From assembly GCA_903813345.2 (NCBI GenBank), contig CAIIXF020000006.1, positions 25,801,936 through 25,865,935 of the forward strand: a stretch of DNA of 64,000 nucleotides. The letters are read 5' to 3'. This document shows, in pieces, positions 49,410 through 60,331 of this stretch (the first letter of the stretch is position 1; each line of letters begins with the position of its first letter). Origin of the DNA: Owenia fusiformis. Lineage: Eukaryota > Annelida > Polychaeta > Sabellida > Oweniidae. Position numbers and translations under genes: made by a program. The notes beneath the pieces are model-generated. The model was not told the origin of the DNA. It ran no database searches and saw only the letters and a list, made by a program, of their open reading frames with translations.

Positions 49410-50500
49410 GTAGTAGTAGCCCCTAAAAGCACCCTAGTTACCCCAATTGGTTCTCTAGTAGGCCCCTATTGCACCTTAATTACCCAAATTGGTTCTCTAG
49501 TAGCCCCTAGTAGCACCCTAGTTACCCAATTTGTTTCTCTAATAGGCCCCTATAGCACCTTAGTTACCCCAATTGGTTCTCTAGTAGCCCCTGGTAGCAC
49601 ATTAGTTACCCTAATTGGTTCTCTAGTAGCCCCTAGTTACCTAAATTGGTTCTCTAGTAGGCCCCTATAGCACCTTAGTTACCAAAATTGGTTCTCTAGT
49701 AGCCCCTAGTAGCACCCTAGTTACCTAATTTGTTTCTCTAATAGGCCCCTATAGCACCTTAGTTACCCCGATTGGTTCTCTAGTAGCCCCTGGTAGCACC
49801 TTAGTTACCCTAATTGGTTCTCTAGTAGCCCCTAGTTACCTAAATTGGTTCTCTAGTAGGCCCCTACAGCACCTTAGTTACCAAAATTAGTTCTCTAGTA
49901 GCCCCTAGTAGCATCATAGTTACCCCATTTGGTTCTCTAGTAGGCCCCTATAGCACCTTAGTTACCCAAGTTGGTTTTCTAGTAGCCCCTAGTAGCACCT
50001 AAGTTACCCCAATTAGTTCTCTAGTAGCCCCCTAGTTAACCAAATTGGTTCTCTAGTAGGCCCATATAGCACCTTAGTTACCTAAATCAATTCTCTAGTA
50101 GCCCCTAGTAGCATCCTAGTTACCCATTTGGTTCTCTAGTAGGCCCCTATAGCACCTTAGTTACCCAAATTGGTTCTCTAGTAGCCCCTAGTAGTATTAG
50201 TTACCCCAATTGGTTTTCTAGTAGCCCCTGGTGGTACTCTAATTATCCGAATTAGTTCTCTAGCGCCCTCTAGTGGCACCCTAGTTACCCCAATCAGTTC
50301 TCTTGTTGCCCCCAGTTGCACAGTACTCTAGTTACCCAAATTGGTTCTTGAGTATCACCTAGTGGCACCTTAGTTACCCAAATTGGTTCTCTAGTGGCCC
50401 CTGGTGGTGCCCTAGTTGTCCCAATTGGTTCTCTAGTAGCCCCTGGTGATGCTCTAATTACCCCAATTGGTTCTTGAGTATCTCCTATTGGCACCCTAGT
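49410..50500. repeat. 42-bp minisatellite inside the nested transposon
   Basis: Units of about 42 bp contain AATTGGTTCTCTAGTAGCCC, CTAGTAGCACC and TTAGTTACCC. In part of the array two variants alternate (TAGTAGCCCC and TAGTAGGCCCC), giving an 84-bp higher-order period. The minus strand of the last units is open and repeats a 14-residue motif like TREPIGTTRAPPGA; stops elsewhere argue against a gene. Confidence 0.85.
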
Positions 50501-52184
50501 GTTTCACTAGTAGCTGCAAGTGGTTCACTGGTAGGCTCTTGTTTTCCCTATAGGGCCCAAGCGGTTTTCTAATAGACTCTAATGTTTCTAAGGGAGCCCC
50601 TAGTAGCTCCCTTAGTTTTGGCATCACAGAGGTTGCTCAACGACCACCTACCTAGCAATGCCAAAATTGGCCTAAAATGCTTTTAAGCCAAGAAATCCCA
50701 AACACTATTTGTAAGCATAACCTCGACAATGATAAACAATATGAATAAGGATACACATGCTAAGTGGTTACTAAGCAAACAATTCAAAAAAAACATTGGC
50801 TTCACAAAAGAGATGCTCTACTGTAAATGGATATGTAAATCAGATCATTTTGCTTCAACCTAACGTGTGTGCCTTATGAATAATGGTATCAATGGTGTGA
50901 GAAGGTATACTTTTTGGGTTGTTTTTCCATGTAGTTGCTAGGTAATTAATGTGATGTCACCTATTTCCATTGTGCATACTTATAATGGTTTACTGTTAGT
51001 CAAGCGGAGTCAAGTGATGGGAAAGATTACTAAGTAACTGAATAACTGAGACGAGTAACCTCATAAAAGCCTTCAGGCCCTTTCCACAGGGCCAAATACA
51101 TGTACAGTATGGCATTAACATTTCGTCAAGGGATGTTTTTTTAACAATTAATAGATGGTTGCTAAGCAAATGCTGTGACATCAATATGATATTTTCCTTG
51201 GCCAATATCATATTTCCCTTGGAATAAAATTCATATTCCATCCCAACCATTAGATAACCTCTATACATCCAATGTACGGGCCTGTTGATTCAGTAGCCAG
51301 ATATATTATAAACTTTTGCCCTTTGCCCTCAATCAATGTAATTGACAATTGCGTACTTCTGTATCACATTCTCATTGGTAAGTGAGTATGCCATATACCG
51401 CAGGTGAATCTGTCATACACCGCAAGAGTAATGTCATTTCGTATAGACCATATATGTTACCTGTGGTAATTATCTGCTGTTCATATTCCATTAAAGATAT
51501 TTGGAAGTTTTAGTAATAATCCAATCATTACAAGTGCACCTATTGCTATATTTAAACAATGCGCAGTTGTATACTGGAAGCCAAAAACTGGCCAATATAC
51601 TCGTATTATGAAAACAAGTGAAAAAATCAAATATTTTTAATCATTTTAACTGTTTCAACCTGAAAATCCTGGAACAAATGGGAAAATATGTAAGATATCA
51701 TGTAAAATCACAATTAAATTGATTAGATCTATAAATTTCCTTTAAAATTAGCAAATACAAATTCATTGAATTGAAAAAAATTGAGAAAAATGGACCCTGA
51801 CCCTGGGATGCATATATTGAAATGGCTGTACAGATTAATGCCGCAAAGTACACAGATCACATCCGGCAGATTTGAATTCAGGACACCCTAAATATTATGC
51901 TGAAAAGTTACAAATACAGCATGCATCCAAAAAGTTGAAATATTGCAGGATACTGAAATCATTAATACTAGCTGGATAATATATTTCAATTATGTCAAAT
52001 GAAAATAGGTGATTATTGCATAATATAATATACATTTGTTTTTGTATTATTCTCAAAAATGATGGCAATCCAAAATATCTCTCTTGTAGTGTTGTGACAA
52101 CCTTCTAAAACATATATTTTGATTTCTAAGATGTCTAATAAATATACTATTATTATTAGCTACACCCTCAAAAGTGTTAAGACT
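50501..52184. other. Interior of the nested transposon, no gene recognised
   Basis: About 1.7 kb between the minisatellite and the right TIR. The longest ORF (50996-51268, minus) has no transposase motif that I recognise. GTTGCTAAGCAA-type phrases recur near 50930 and 51160. Confidence 0.5.
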
Positions 52185-52548
52185 TTAATTATATGTATAA
52201 TATGCAGAGAATGTTGTGTATAATCAACATGAGAAATTTTGGAATGGAGGCTGTAATAGTTTCTGAAATATAGCTATTTGAGAAAGTTTCAGGTAAAAAC
52301 TTTTATTTTCGCAAATGGCGTGGGGCATTTATCCCTGGATGGCGATGAAGAATTATGAATATTGTACACTTTTTATGTTATTATCTTAGCTTATATAGTC
52401 GAATTATTTTCTAAAGCCTAAAAACATTTAATAAATATGTCATTGGGTCATGTAATTTTTACCTCATGGCCACATTCTAAAAATGCTGAAATTGAACCTT
52501 GAAAATACCTTAATTATTAGCTATAGAATGGATAAATCTCAATTATAT
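52185..52548. repeat. Extra partial copy of the inner right TIR
   Basis: This block is a diverged direct duplicate of the following 52549-52910: both share AAATTTTGGAATG, AGGCTGTAATAGTTTCTGAA, CTGGATGGCGATGAAGAATT and GTCATTGGGTCAT. The period is about 365 bp. Confidence 0.75.
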
Positions 52549-53182
52549 GTCTATTATGCAGAGTATGATGTGTATAATCACCATTAGAAATTTTGGAATG
52601 TAGGCTGTAATAGTTTCTGAAATATAGCTATTTGAGGAAGTTTCAAGTATAGACCTTTATATTCGAAAATGGGGGGGGGGTTATTTGTGCCTGGATGGCG
52701 ATGAAGAATTATCAATATGGTGCCATTCTTATGTTATTATTTTAGCTTATATAGTCAAATTGTTTTCTAAAGCCTAAAAACATTCAATAAATATGTCATT
52801 GGGTCATAATGTTATTTTTACTTCATGTCGACATTCAGAAAATGTTGAAATTGACCCTTGAAAATACCTGAATTATTATCTTTAGAATGGATCAATCATC
52901 AGATTTGTATGAATTTTTCAAATTTTACTTTTACATACCTATTAATTACCCATGCCAAAAATGAAGATGATCAAATAAATACTTCTTTAGTTATAAACAT
53001 TTGTCATAGTACCCCCAAGAATTTGTCGTCAAGGGGGGTAAAACTCAAAAATGACAACTTTCGCACCAGAAATTGATGTTAGACTGAGTGGATTCTAATG
53101 TAGGATGATTATATGGTTATATTTAAGCAATAAAATTATCCCCAGCTCCCGACCCCGACCAACCTTGCTATACAGCCCACTA

Positions 53183-53257
53183 TGATTATATCAAAGAACT
53201 GACCTACTGTTATAACACAACACCACACAGTTCTACGGGATACTCCCCCTTCTTTCT
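53183..53257 (+). pseudogene. Copy B integrase, short continuation after the transposon
   Basis: After one TGA the copy B integrase resumes for about 75 bases (TATATCAAAGAACTGACC and on). It matches copy A until TTCTTTCT at 53250-53257, then breaks off, so copy B lacks the integrase C-terminus and everything downstream. Confidence 0.85.
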
Positions 53258-53267
53258 CAGTACCAAA
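53255..53267 (-). other. Candidate primer binding site at the chimeric junction
   Basis: Read on the minus strand just inside the 5' LTR, the sequence is TTTGGTACTGAGA. A TGG start two bases from the LTR edge is where a tRNA-primed binding site is expected, and a 3' end of a Leu-type tRNA could pair with it. Only 8 to 11 bases are distinct from the adjoining copy B sequence, so the match is short. Confidence 0.4.
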
Positions 53268-54376
53268 TGTAACCATGGGGGAGTGGACGTGGGTTACATT
53301 ACAAATCGAATTGACAGAATAAGAATATAAAATGTATTTAAAATGTATTCAACCCTATAATCAATCAAATGATCAAAATGTTATACAAATGAGCTAAATC
53401 TCTCAACTGATCTTAATACTCAAGCTACCTAAATCACTAACTGATCTTGTACTCAAGCTACCTAAATCACTAACTGATCTTGTATTCAAGCTACCTAACT
53501 CACTTAAGACCAAAACCACAAATGCTTAAGGCTGTGCACCTAGTTTGTACCCCAGAGCTGCAAATAAAAGTAATGTACAAATAGCTGTTTGTAAAGCAGG
53601 TAAAATACAATAATGAAACATACAGTTTTATGATAAACTTCTTAGTACTAAGGGCTTGGGACTTAAAGGGCCCTTATTCTGTTCCCAAGAAAACCCTTAT
53701 ACTGTGCTCGACGCACTACATATATTTCTCTATTGAAATTACCAAATATAAATATAATTCAGTTACTTTATGCAAAATGTACCATGAAGGTTTACAATTG
53801 AGCAATATAAAATAAAATGTGGAATGTACCTTATAAAATAAGCTATACAGTCTCTGAGTGCTAGCCATACATCTTTAGTACGCACACAGTGTCTCCTGTA
53901 AAACGTGTGTACCAAGATAAGTCATATGAAATGACATAGATGGTGGTTTTAATTGTAAATGAATAACGCACAGGTGCATGAAATGAACATCACCTTATGG
54001 ACAAATGTTCCAACACATTGTTCAAGTTTTACAAAGAAATTACTCAAAAGTATTTGAAATACAAAATAATATTTACATCAAATTGGAGCTAAAGTTATGG
54101 AGAATAAAATGAATACAATTGGCATAATGTTGGCATATTCTAAAGGGTAAAAAGTGACAAAAATATATGAAAATTTCTTACCATGTCTTTACAGTTCAAA
54201 ATCAAGGCTAGCACTGGTGATTTGGAAAGTAAATGCAATCAAGGTTAATCCCCTTGCATGTGCACACTGTGTGTAAATCATAGCTATTCTCCTAGCAGGG
54301 TTTGAAAATATAATTGAAATACATAAAAATATAACTCTCCACAGTAGGGTTTGAAAATCTAAAACATCCTGTCACA
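53268..54376 (-). repeat. LTR, right (5' LTR in the orientation of copy A)
   Basis: Identical, as far as I could read, to 36827-37935 at a constant offset of 16441 bases, and in the same orientation. The opposite orientation would be expected if copy B were an independent insertion. Confidence 0.9.
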
Positions 54377-54530
54377 CATGTTTTAAAGGTCACTATTATT
54401 CAGCTATCCAAGTGCGCTGTTGGAAAGCTACATTATATCAAAATCCACATAGCTTTCGCAGGAAGTAAGGAAAAAATGTATCTCAATTTCAAAAACTTAG
54501 ACCTAATTTTTCAAAAATCAAGGTTTATTT
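54377..54530. repeat. CATG duplication and displaced outer part of the palindrome right arm
   Basis: CATG (54377-54380) is the right target duplication. The following AAAGGTCACTATTATTCAGC is the reverse of AATAATAGTGACCTTT at 36388-36403, and similarity continues through TTGGAAAGC and ATATCAAAATCC against 36330-36370. This is the missing end of the element at 36306-36826. Confidence 0.75.
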
Positions 54531-54888
54531 TAAGAGGCAATTTTTCTCACTTTCTTTGGTGATACTATTAGTGTTTTTCTGGTAATATTTTGAATGGACT
54601 TTTATGAGATATGAGCTTTGATGTTGACAAAGAGAACAAAATATTGATTTTGATGGAAGGTAATGATCTGATATTTAGTATATAGGTCACGCAAAACAAC
54701 AATTCTACGACAAAAAATCTAACTCAGCATACTGGCTTCCTTAGGATTTTCAAGAGACAAGAGTTAAAGTACCTTTTCTCAGTAAACGGGAAGTCTGCCA
54801 TGAGCCATGACCACCAAATCTGTACCCTGCGTGCAGAGTCTAGTTAAACTACACTCTGCCTAGTAGAGACCATATTACAGTTTAGTAG

Positions 54889-55109
54889 CCCCGCCCCCAC
54901 GACGAGTACCGGTGACAGTTTGGGTAAATCACTTTTGACCAACGCGCTGACATTCCACCAATCAGCGAGCTTGAAGAAACATACGCCAAATGCGTTCTAA
55001 TTATATATGCGCTTGTCATTGGTCAATTCCGGGCTCAACAATGACGTCAGAAGGAATGACCATATAAAGAACGTCGGTCAAATTTGGCCGACGAACACTG
55101 ATTGGCGCG
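54889..55109 (+). promoter_or_regulatory. Candidate core promoter (GC box, CCAAT, CRE, TATA)
   Basis: In order: CCCCGCCCCCAC (54889), CCAATCAG (54958), inverted CCAAT ATTGG (55018), a perfect CRE TGACGTCA (55042) and TATAAA (55063). Start of transcription would be near 55090-55095 on the plus strand. GCG|GTGAGT at 55109 is a possible donor very soon after. CpG is frequent here unlike in the surroundings. No coding exon was found downstream, so the product may be a non-coding RNA or a gene with distant exons. It begins about 510 bp from the LTR retrotransposon. Confidence 0.55.
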
Positions 55110-56530
55110 GTGAGTTCACAGGTTTATTGTAGTTTGAAAGAGTGAAGACGAAGCTCTCTTTTAAGAAGTGAAGTCAAACGAATGCAAAGGGTACCAAATC
55201 TGTATGGTGCAAATGCCTGTGTGTGTGTAATTTTTTTAATTTGAATAACGTTTTTGGTGGACATGGCAGAACACCTGTAAACAGTTGTTCAATCCAGAGA
55301 GAGGGTTCATTACATGTATGACTAAATCAATGGGAAATTTAAAGGTGTTTATGCTACCCTGTTGAGGGGTGTTCCATTGGGAAGGATTTACTCTATATAA
55401 AACAAGAATTTTTATTTATAAGGTTTATTACTACTGACATTTTATTTCTGCGATACCAACTGATCATAGACATACAAATTCACCATATACACATATGATT
55501 GGAATACTGTGATCAGATTGATCTGAGGGGCCAACCATAAAATCTTATGAGGGGACTAGTCTCATATAAAAACATTCCTCCTTTAAATCGAAAGTAATCG
55601 AATGGAAAGCTATTTTGTGCCCAGTTTGGATAAATAGTTCTATTTTTGGCTGCATTGTGTCCCCAAACATAGCTAGTTAAAAATATAAAAATAATTCAAG
55701 TGTTGATAATAATACGGATCCAGTTACAAATAAATTTAGATTAAAAGTTGGATTAAAATTAAGGTAATGTCCCTCTAGATCAAATGGCTCACATATTTTC
55801 TTCCTTTTTACATAGGAACACAATAAACATAAAATGCTTATTTATTATATAAATATTAACTAAAATAAATGATTATACATAACTTTCAATTTGGATGATT
55901 TTGTACAATGATAAATCTGATCTGAAATGCATTAAAAATTCATTTTATAAAACTAAAATTTTGTCAATTATTTCTTAATTACACTGTCATTAGTTGTAAG
56001 TCACTTATGATCGATTTCAAATAAAATTACATTTAAACACAAACTCCATGCAAATATATTCATCTTCATCTCATGCTAGACCAAGAGGAGGGAAAACCTC
56101 ATGATTCAATCAATGACATACGATTTCCTCCTTCGCGCACCTCCTTTCCCGAAAGTACTTGCCCTCCATCTTTGTTTTCAAAGTTTTCAAATTGACCTAG
56201 TTTTAAACCAATCAACGATCTACTCGCTAAACCAATCAGCGACGATGTCATCTCAATACAGATTTACATTATACGCGTATGTCATCTTTGAACCCTGGGG
56301 TTTCTCCCCCTCTTTGCTAGACCACAGCTTTCTTCAGTTCCTTTCTAAATGCTAATTTGAAAATAGAAATATGAGATGTTGAGTATAAGAATGATTCGCT
56401 CTGTACTTAAAGTAAAGTGCTACTCTACTGTTTTTTCACTTAAAAATACAAACTGTCTGTTATGTACAAAGCATTACAACAAGATGTTATCTGTCATATC
56501 ATCCAGGAGAAGGGATAATGAGACAAGAAT
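55110..56530. other. Gene-free DNA with a second CCAAT/CRE-like cluster
   Basis: Around 56210-56260 there are two CCAATCA boxes (AAACCAATCAACG and AAACCAATCAGCG) and GATGTCATC. An 84-codon plus-strand ORF at 56101-56355 crosses this cluster but has no recognisable domain and is not called as a gene. Confidence 0.3.
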
Positions 56531-56650
56531 TTAACATGCAAAATGTCACCACCTGCCATTTATTACAGACATCAACCACGGAACACAGACTGTGGAACAC
56601 CAACAGCCGAACACCATCCACTAAATAGTTGGAAACTACAATATGTATGT
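56531..56650 (-). repeat. Short MITE-like repeat, copy 3
   Basis: Reverse-oriented relative of the copy at 341: AACATGCAAAATGTCACCAC, CTGCCATTT and TTACAGACATCAACC. Confidence 0.6.
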
Positions 56651-56744
56651 CAGCACCATAAAAATGTCAAAATACACCTGTATTATCTCAGTTCTGAATC
56701 ATGTTATGTTATCTATTATTCCAAAGTACTCTGCCAAAGCACTA

Positions 56745-56820
56745 CAAGGCATTAACAAGTGACAAAATGCCACCACCTGATAAGTTATTGCAAATGGTTA
56801 CAGAAGTAACAATACAGAAG
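56745..56820 (-). repeat. Short MITE-like repeat, copy 4 (partial)
   Basis: Shares AAGGCATTAACA, CAAAATGCCACCACCTG and GTTACAGA with the other copies; truncated. Confidence 0.5.
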
Positions 56821-56904
56821 TAACAATATGTTACAGATAATGACTGTCAATGTAATTCACAAAAATGGTGGCTATTACAACATGTAATCTCTATTTGGTG
56901 ATGA

Positions 56905-57290
56905 CCAACTAGAAAACGGCAACTCCAAGGAGTAGCAAATCCCAAAGAACACTGTTATACAGTATACTGGTATGTGGAAAAAACAAACTCGGAATATATA
57001 TGCAATAGATAGATGTTATGAATATACTATCAAAATTTCAAACAATAATATTTATTGCGTTGGTTTAAAATGAAAAAGATTTTCACGAAAAATTCCCGCC
57101 ATTTTGAAAGCAGCGGCCATCTTGGAAATTTATTTTGTTGTGTACAACTATTAACCAATATACATCTTTCCATCAAATATGAACAAAATCTGTCCACTAG
57201 TAGTAGAGTTATCTTCCAGACAGACAGACGGACAGAGGGCTTCACTATATCCCTACTGAACTTCATTCGTTGGGATAATAAAGTGAGAAA
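56905..57290 (+). repeat. YY1-motif repeat family, short copy
   Basis: Begins AACTAGAAAACGGCAACTCC and GGAGTAGCAAATCCCA, contains CCCGCCATTTTGAAAGC and GCGGCCATCTTG, and ends ACAGACAGACGGACAGAGGG, then GAACTTCATTCGTTGGGA. The same start and end blocks occur in the longer copy at 57663-58247. This copy has one internal unit. Confidence 0.65.
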
Positions 57291-57662
57291 ATAGTCGCAA
57301 CGGTACAAGAGGCAAACGTTTCTTTTAACCCCTCCATCAATGATGTTTTTAACGTGAAGTTGTTCTAGATCACATTTACTCATGCACTGTACCTATTAGA
57401 TCATGAAATATAGACTTTAATATTTTCACGGAACAGCACACAATATGTAAGCCTGGATAGCAAGCAATATAAATATGTAATACAAAGCTCCGTTAAAAAT
57501 AGAACAACACGTTACAACAGGTTTGAAAAATCAATATTACATCATAATTTAAGTTACATCACTGTTAATCCAGTATGAATTTTAGTAATTTTCTGAATGT
57601 GATGACTTCAGTGTGACCAAGTATGACCATGTTTAAGAATGCACTAATGGTCAGTTAAAAAT

Positions 57663-58247
57663 AACTAGAAAAACAGCAACTCCACGGAGTAGCAAATCCC
57701 ACCGAACAATTTCAACCAAATCTGTTCACTGGTATTTGAGTTATCAAAGACTACGTTTTTTACGAAAAATTGCCGCCATTTTATATAATTAAGCGGCCAT
57801 CTTGAAAATTTTTTGTTGAACGTATATCATCATATAAAATTTGAACCAAATCCGTTCACTGGTATTTGAGTTATCAAAGATAACATATTGTACGAAAAAT
57901 GGCCGCCATTTTGAAATTAAGCGGCCATCTTGAAAATCTCTTTTTGTGCGAAACTCCTTTGTCCCTAGGCATCAGCATATAAAATTTGAACCAAATCCGT
58001 CAACTTGTATTTGAGTTATCAACGATTACATTTTTTACAATAAATGGCGGCCATTTTGAATTGAGCGGCCATATTGAAAATTCCTTCTCATGCAGAGGTC
58101 CTACACTCATAAGGCATAAGCTTATAAAATTTGAACCAAATCCGTCAACTGGTATTGGAGTTATCGCCTGGACACACGGACAAACGAACGAACGGACGGA
58201 TGACTTCTCTATATCCCCATCGAACTTCGTTCGTTGGGACAATTAGG
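57663..58247 (+). repeat. YY1-motif repeat family, copy with tandem units
   Basis: Same outer blocks as 56905-57290. Inside, three full and one partial unit of about 135-150 bp, each with AACCAAATCCGT, TATTTGAGTTATC, GCCGCCATTTTGAA and AGCGGCCATCTTGAAAA. The end reads GACGGATGACTTCTCTATAT then GAACTTCGTTCGTTGGGA. Weak terminal symmetry (CCCACCGAAC against CCCAACGAAC reversed) suggests a non-autonomous DNA element. Confidence 0.7.
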
Positions 58248-58690
58248 TATAATTCAGTTGAAACCAAGATCTAAATGTTCTTATAATTTCTGTACAATAT
58301 CTATACAGCTTATAAATAGGAGAACAACAAATAGCTATCTCGGCAACCTCCGATCACAGGGCTTCAAAATCCAGAATATATTCTTTCTTTTTAACCTGCG
58401 ATAAGCAGTTAGCATTTCCCCGATTAAGAACTCGCAATCTGATTGGCTGTCACAAAACTGTGACAGAAATCATGTTTTAGTCATTGCGCATAATAAGATC
58501 ACATGATTCAGTTTAATCAAGCGCTTCCAAATTGGCTATAGCAGGGGGGAAGAAGGAGGTATGGATTCTGGACACCTGCTCAGGAGGATGCTATCTAGGT
58601 ATTGTTTGTAATTTCATTGCCATAAATCAGAGTTGGTACATAAAATGGGATGGATGATCAATTGTATTACACAAGATTACAATGACAAAC

Positions 58691-58750
58691 AAGGCATTAA
58701 CATGGAATATGACACTACCTGACATTTGTTACAGACACCAACCACCAATG
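58691..58750 (-). repeat. Short MITE-like repeat, copy 5 (partial)
   Basis: AAGGCATTAACATGGAATAT, ACACTACCTGACATTTGTTA and CAGACACCAACC correspond to the family at 341. Confidence 0.5.
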
Positions 58751-58767
58751 TCAAGTACATTTACATG

Positions 58768-58939
58768 CAAGGGGTTTCATTAGCAGCAGACAACAGGCGA
58801 TTTCACCAGTTGTTTTCCCAAATCGCCTGTTGTTTTAAGGTACTTTTCAACTTTTCCATGTTAAATTTATGATTTTTATTAATTTTGCCATTTGTTTTCA
58901 TTTTTTAGCCTGTTGTGAAAAATTCTAGTGAAACCCCTG
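58768..58939. mobile_element. MITE with CAGGGGTTTCA termini, short copy
   Basis: 172 bp from CAAGGGGTTTCATTAG to CTAGTGAAACCCCTG. The second copy is at 62633-62964. Shared interior: CAACAGGC, CACCAGTTGTTTTC and TTTTTAGCCTGTTGTGA. The shorter length is due to an internal deletion. Confidence 0.7.
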
Positions 58940-60331
58940 ACGATGCTAACTAATTTGAAAGCTTTACTTTTTAGAACTGACATTGACACATCAAACCCTA
59001 CAAAATAGCTTTTAGCCAGACAGAGTGGCTCATATAAAAGTGAATTTAAAAAATAAAAGGTTCATCCCCATACTCTCATGTTACTTTGGAACTACATGTA
59101 TGTATTTATTTAATATTTACAAACTACATAATAGTTAAAATAATGTGACTTGTGAATATTTATGAGCTGTCTTATGGACACCACTGGATTCTACACATAA
59201 TCGCATTTGTTCAAAGGACAGTGGATAATGGGATCTTTAGGGAACCTTTGAACAAAAAAATTTAAACTCTGAAAAAGTTTATTTTTGCTCAAAGAGAAGA
59301 TTATATGTAGAATTTTATGCAAAATGTTTGATGCGACCCCTTAAAACACTCTGATCTCCCTCTGAACGTTTTAAACTTAGACCATCATGAAAAATTCTGC
59401 ACCACTATACTGAAGCAGGGCGCTCGCTAGCACCACAGTCTATTGGCCAATGATGATTGTTTCCACTGTCTAAACTTGACTGAATACACAATAATAGCAT
59501 TTCAAAAGGATAAATATAACATAAATACAATTTATCATGATTAAACGATTGATTATGCCGAAATCTTTCTACCACACCTTAAATATTTCCCACAGACTGG
59601 TGAGAGCCCTGCTTGGTATCAAACTTCCTACATTTTACCCATTCTGAATGTTTTGAACTTTTATCTTCAGAATGAAAATTCCGTAAAGTACATGTACAGA
59701 GTTTTCATCCAAGTTTCTCAATTATCAATTGCCTGGTTTCTGAGTTGTCATCTGGGTTTCAAAATTGTCGGTATCGTGTTAGGAAGATCAGGGATGTCAA
59801 TGGATCATAACACGTTGGTTTTAACGATTTACAAATTAGGCTAACATTTCTAATCATAATATGTACAGAATACAAAGAGTACATGAACACATGTACATAC
59901 AATATTTACCATATACTATACAGTGGATGTATACGCTGTATATATACAAAATTAGTGTAATTGTCTCGAATATTTACACAACTTATTAGGAGGTAACAAA
60001 GAATAGGCCAGTTCTGCTATCAAAAAATATTTCCTCATATATATATCATGAGTAAAAACTTGGGGGAGATAGCTGACCACTTTAGCAGCTTCAAATAAAA
60101 AATATCTCCAATGATCAATATGACTGAAGAAACAAGGAGAGAATGACTTCTAATTGCTAAATTAGTTTCGTATATATTAGTTGAACCCAGCCCCCCCACC
60201 TCAGTCTCAGGATATTCCTTTTCAGCCCCATAATTATCTTTCTGTAAGAGGTCAGATCCCCCCCTAGTATTATCTGTAGGTGCGTAATTAAATCTGAAGA
60301 CTAATTTACACATATTATGATTCTAAGTGAC
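58940..60331. other. Gene-free DNA, presumably with the zinc-finger gene 3' UTR
   Basis: AT-rich, no supported ORF. The portion adjoining 60331 would be the 3' UTR of the minus-strand zinc-finger gene; no polyadenylation signal was fixed. Confidence 0.4.

Larger units (their letters stand above)
48810..53182. mobile_element. 4.37-kb long-TIR transposon nested in copy B
   Basis: The left end TAGTGGGCTGTATAGCAAGG is exactly mirrored at the right end. TGA flanks both ends (48807-48809 and 53183-53185); copy A, uninterrupted, shows the empty site with one TGA. The TIRs are about 600 bp (48810-49409 and about 52588-53182) with minor differences. Inside are a 42-bp minisatellite (49410-50500), about 1.7 kb of non-repetitive DNA and an extra partial copy of the inner TIR part (about 52185-52548). 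No transposase was recognised, so it is probably non-autonomous. A 3-bp duplication is compatible with several superfamilies, and the termini do not match the CACTA orientation; it is left unclassified. Confidence 0.85.
36827..54376 (-). mobile_element. 17.55-kb composite LTR retrotransposon with head-to-head gag-pol copies
   Basis: The unit is bounded by identical LTRs in the same orientation and by CATG duplications. In the minus orientation the order is 5' LTR (53268-54376), a 13-base stretch that could hold a primer binding site, an antisense partial gag-pol (copy B), a 365-bp spacer, a sense complete gag-pol (copy A), 388 bp of untranslated DNA and the 3' LTR (36827-37935). A standard element would have only copy A. 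Copy B is also broken by a later 4.37-kb transposon. The integrated unit was thus about 13.2 kb before that second insertion. Confidence 0.85.

Noticed and set aside
50294-50494. Repeat protein with a 14-residue TREPIG-type unit
   Set aside because: Frame is open only over the last minisatellite units; the rest of the array has stops in this frame.
48810-53182. CACTA-type (EnSpm) transposon
   Set aside because: CACTA elements begin with CACTA and end with TAGTG; here the ends are the other way round.
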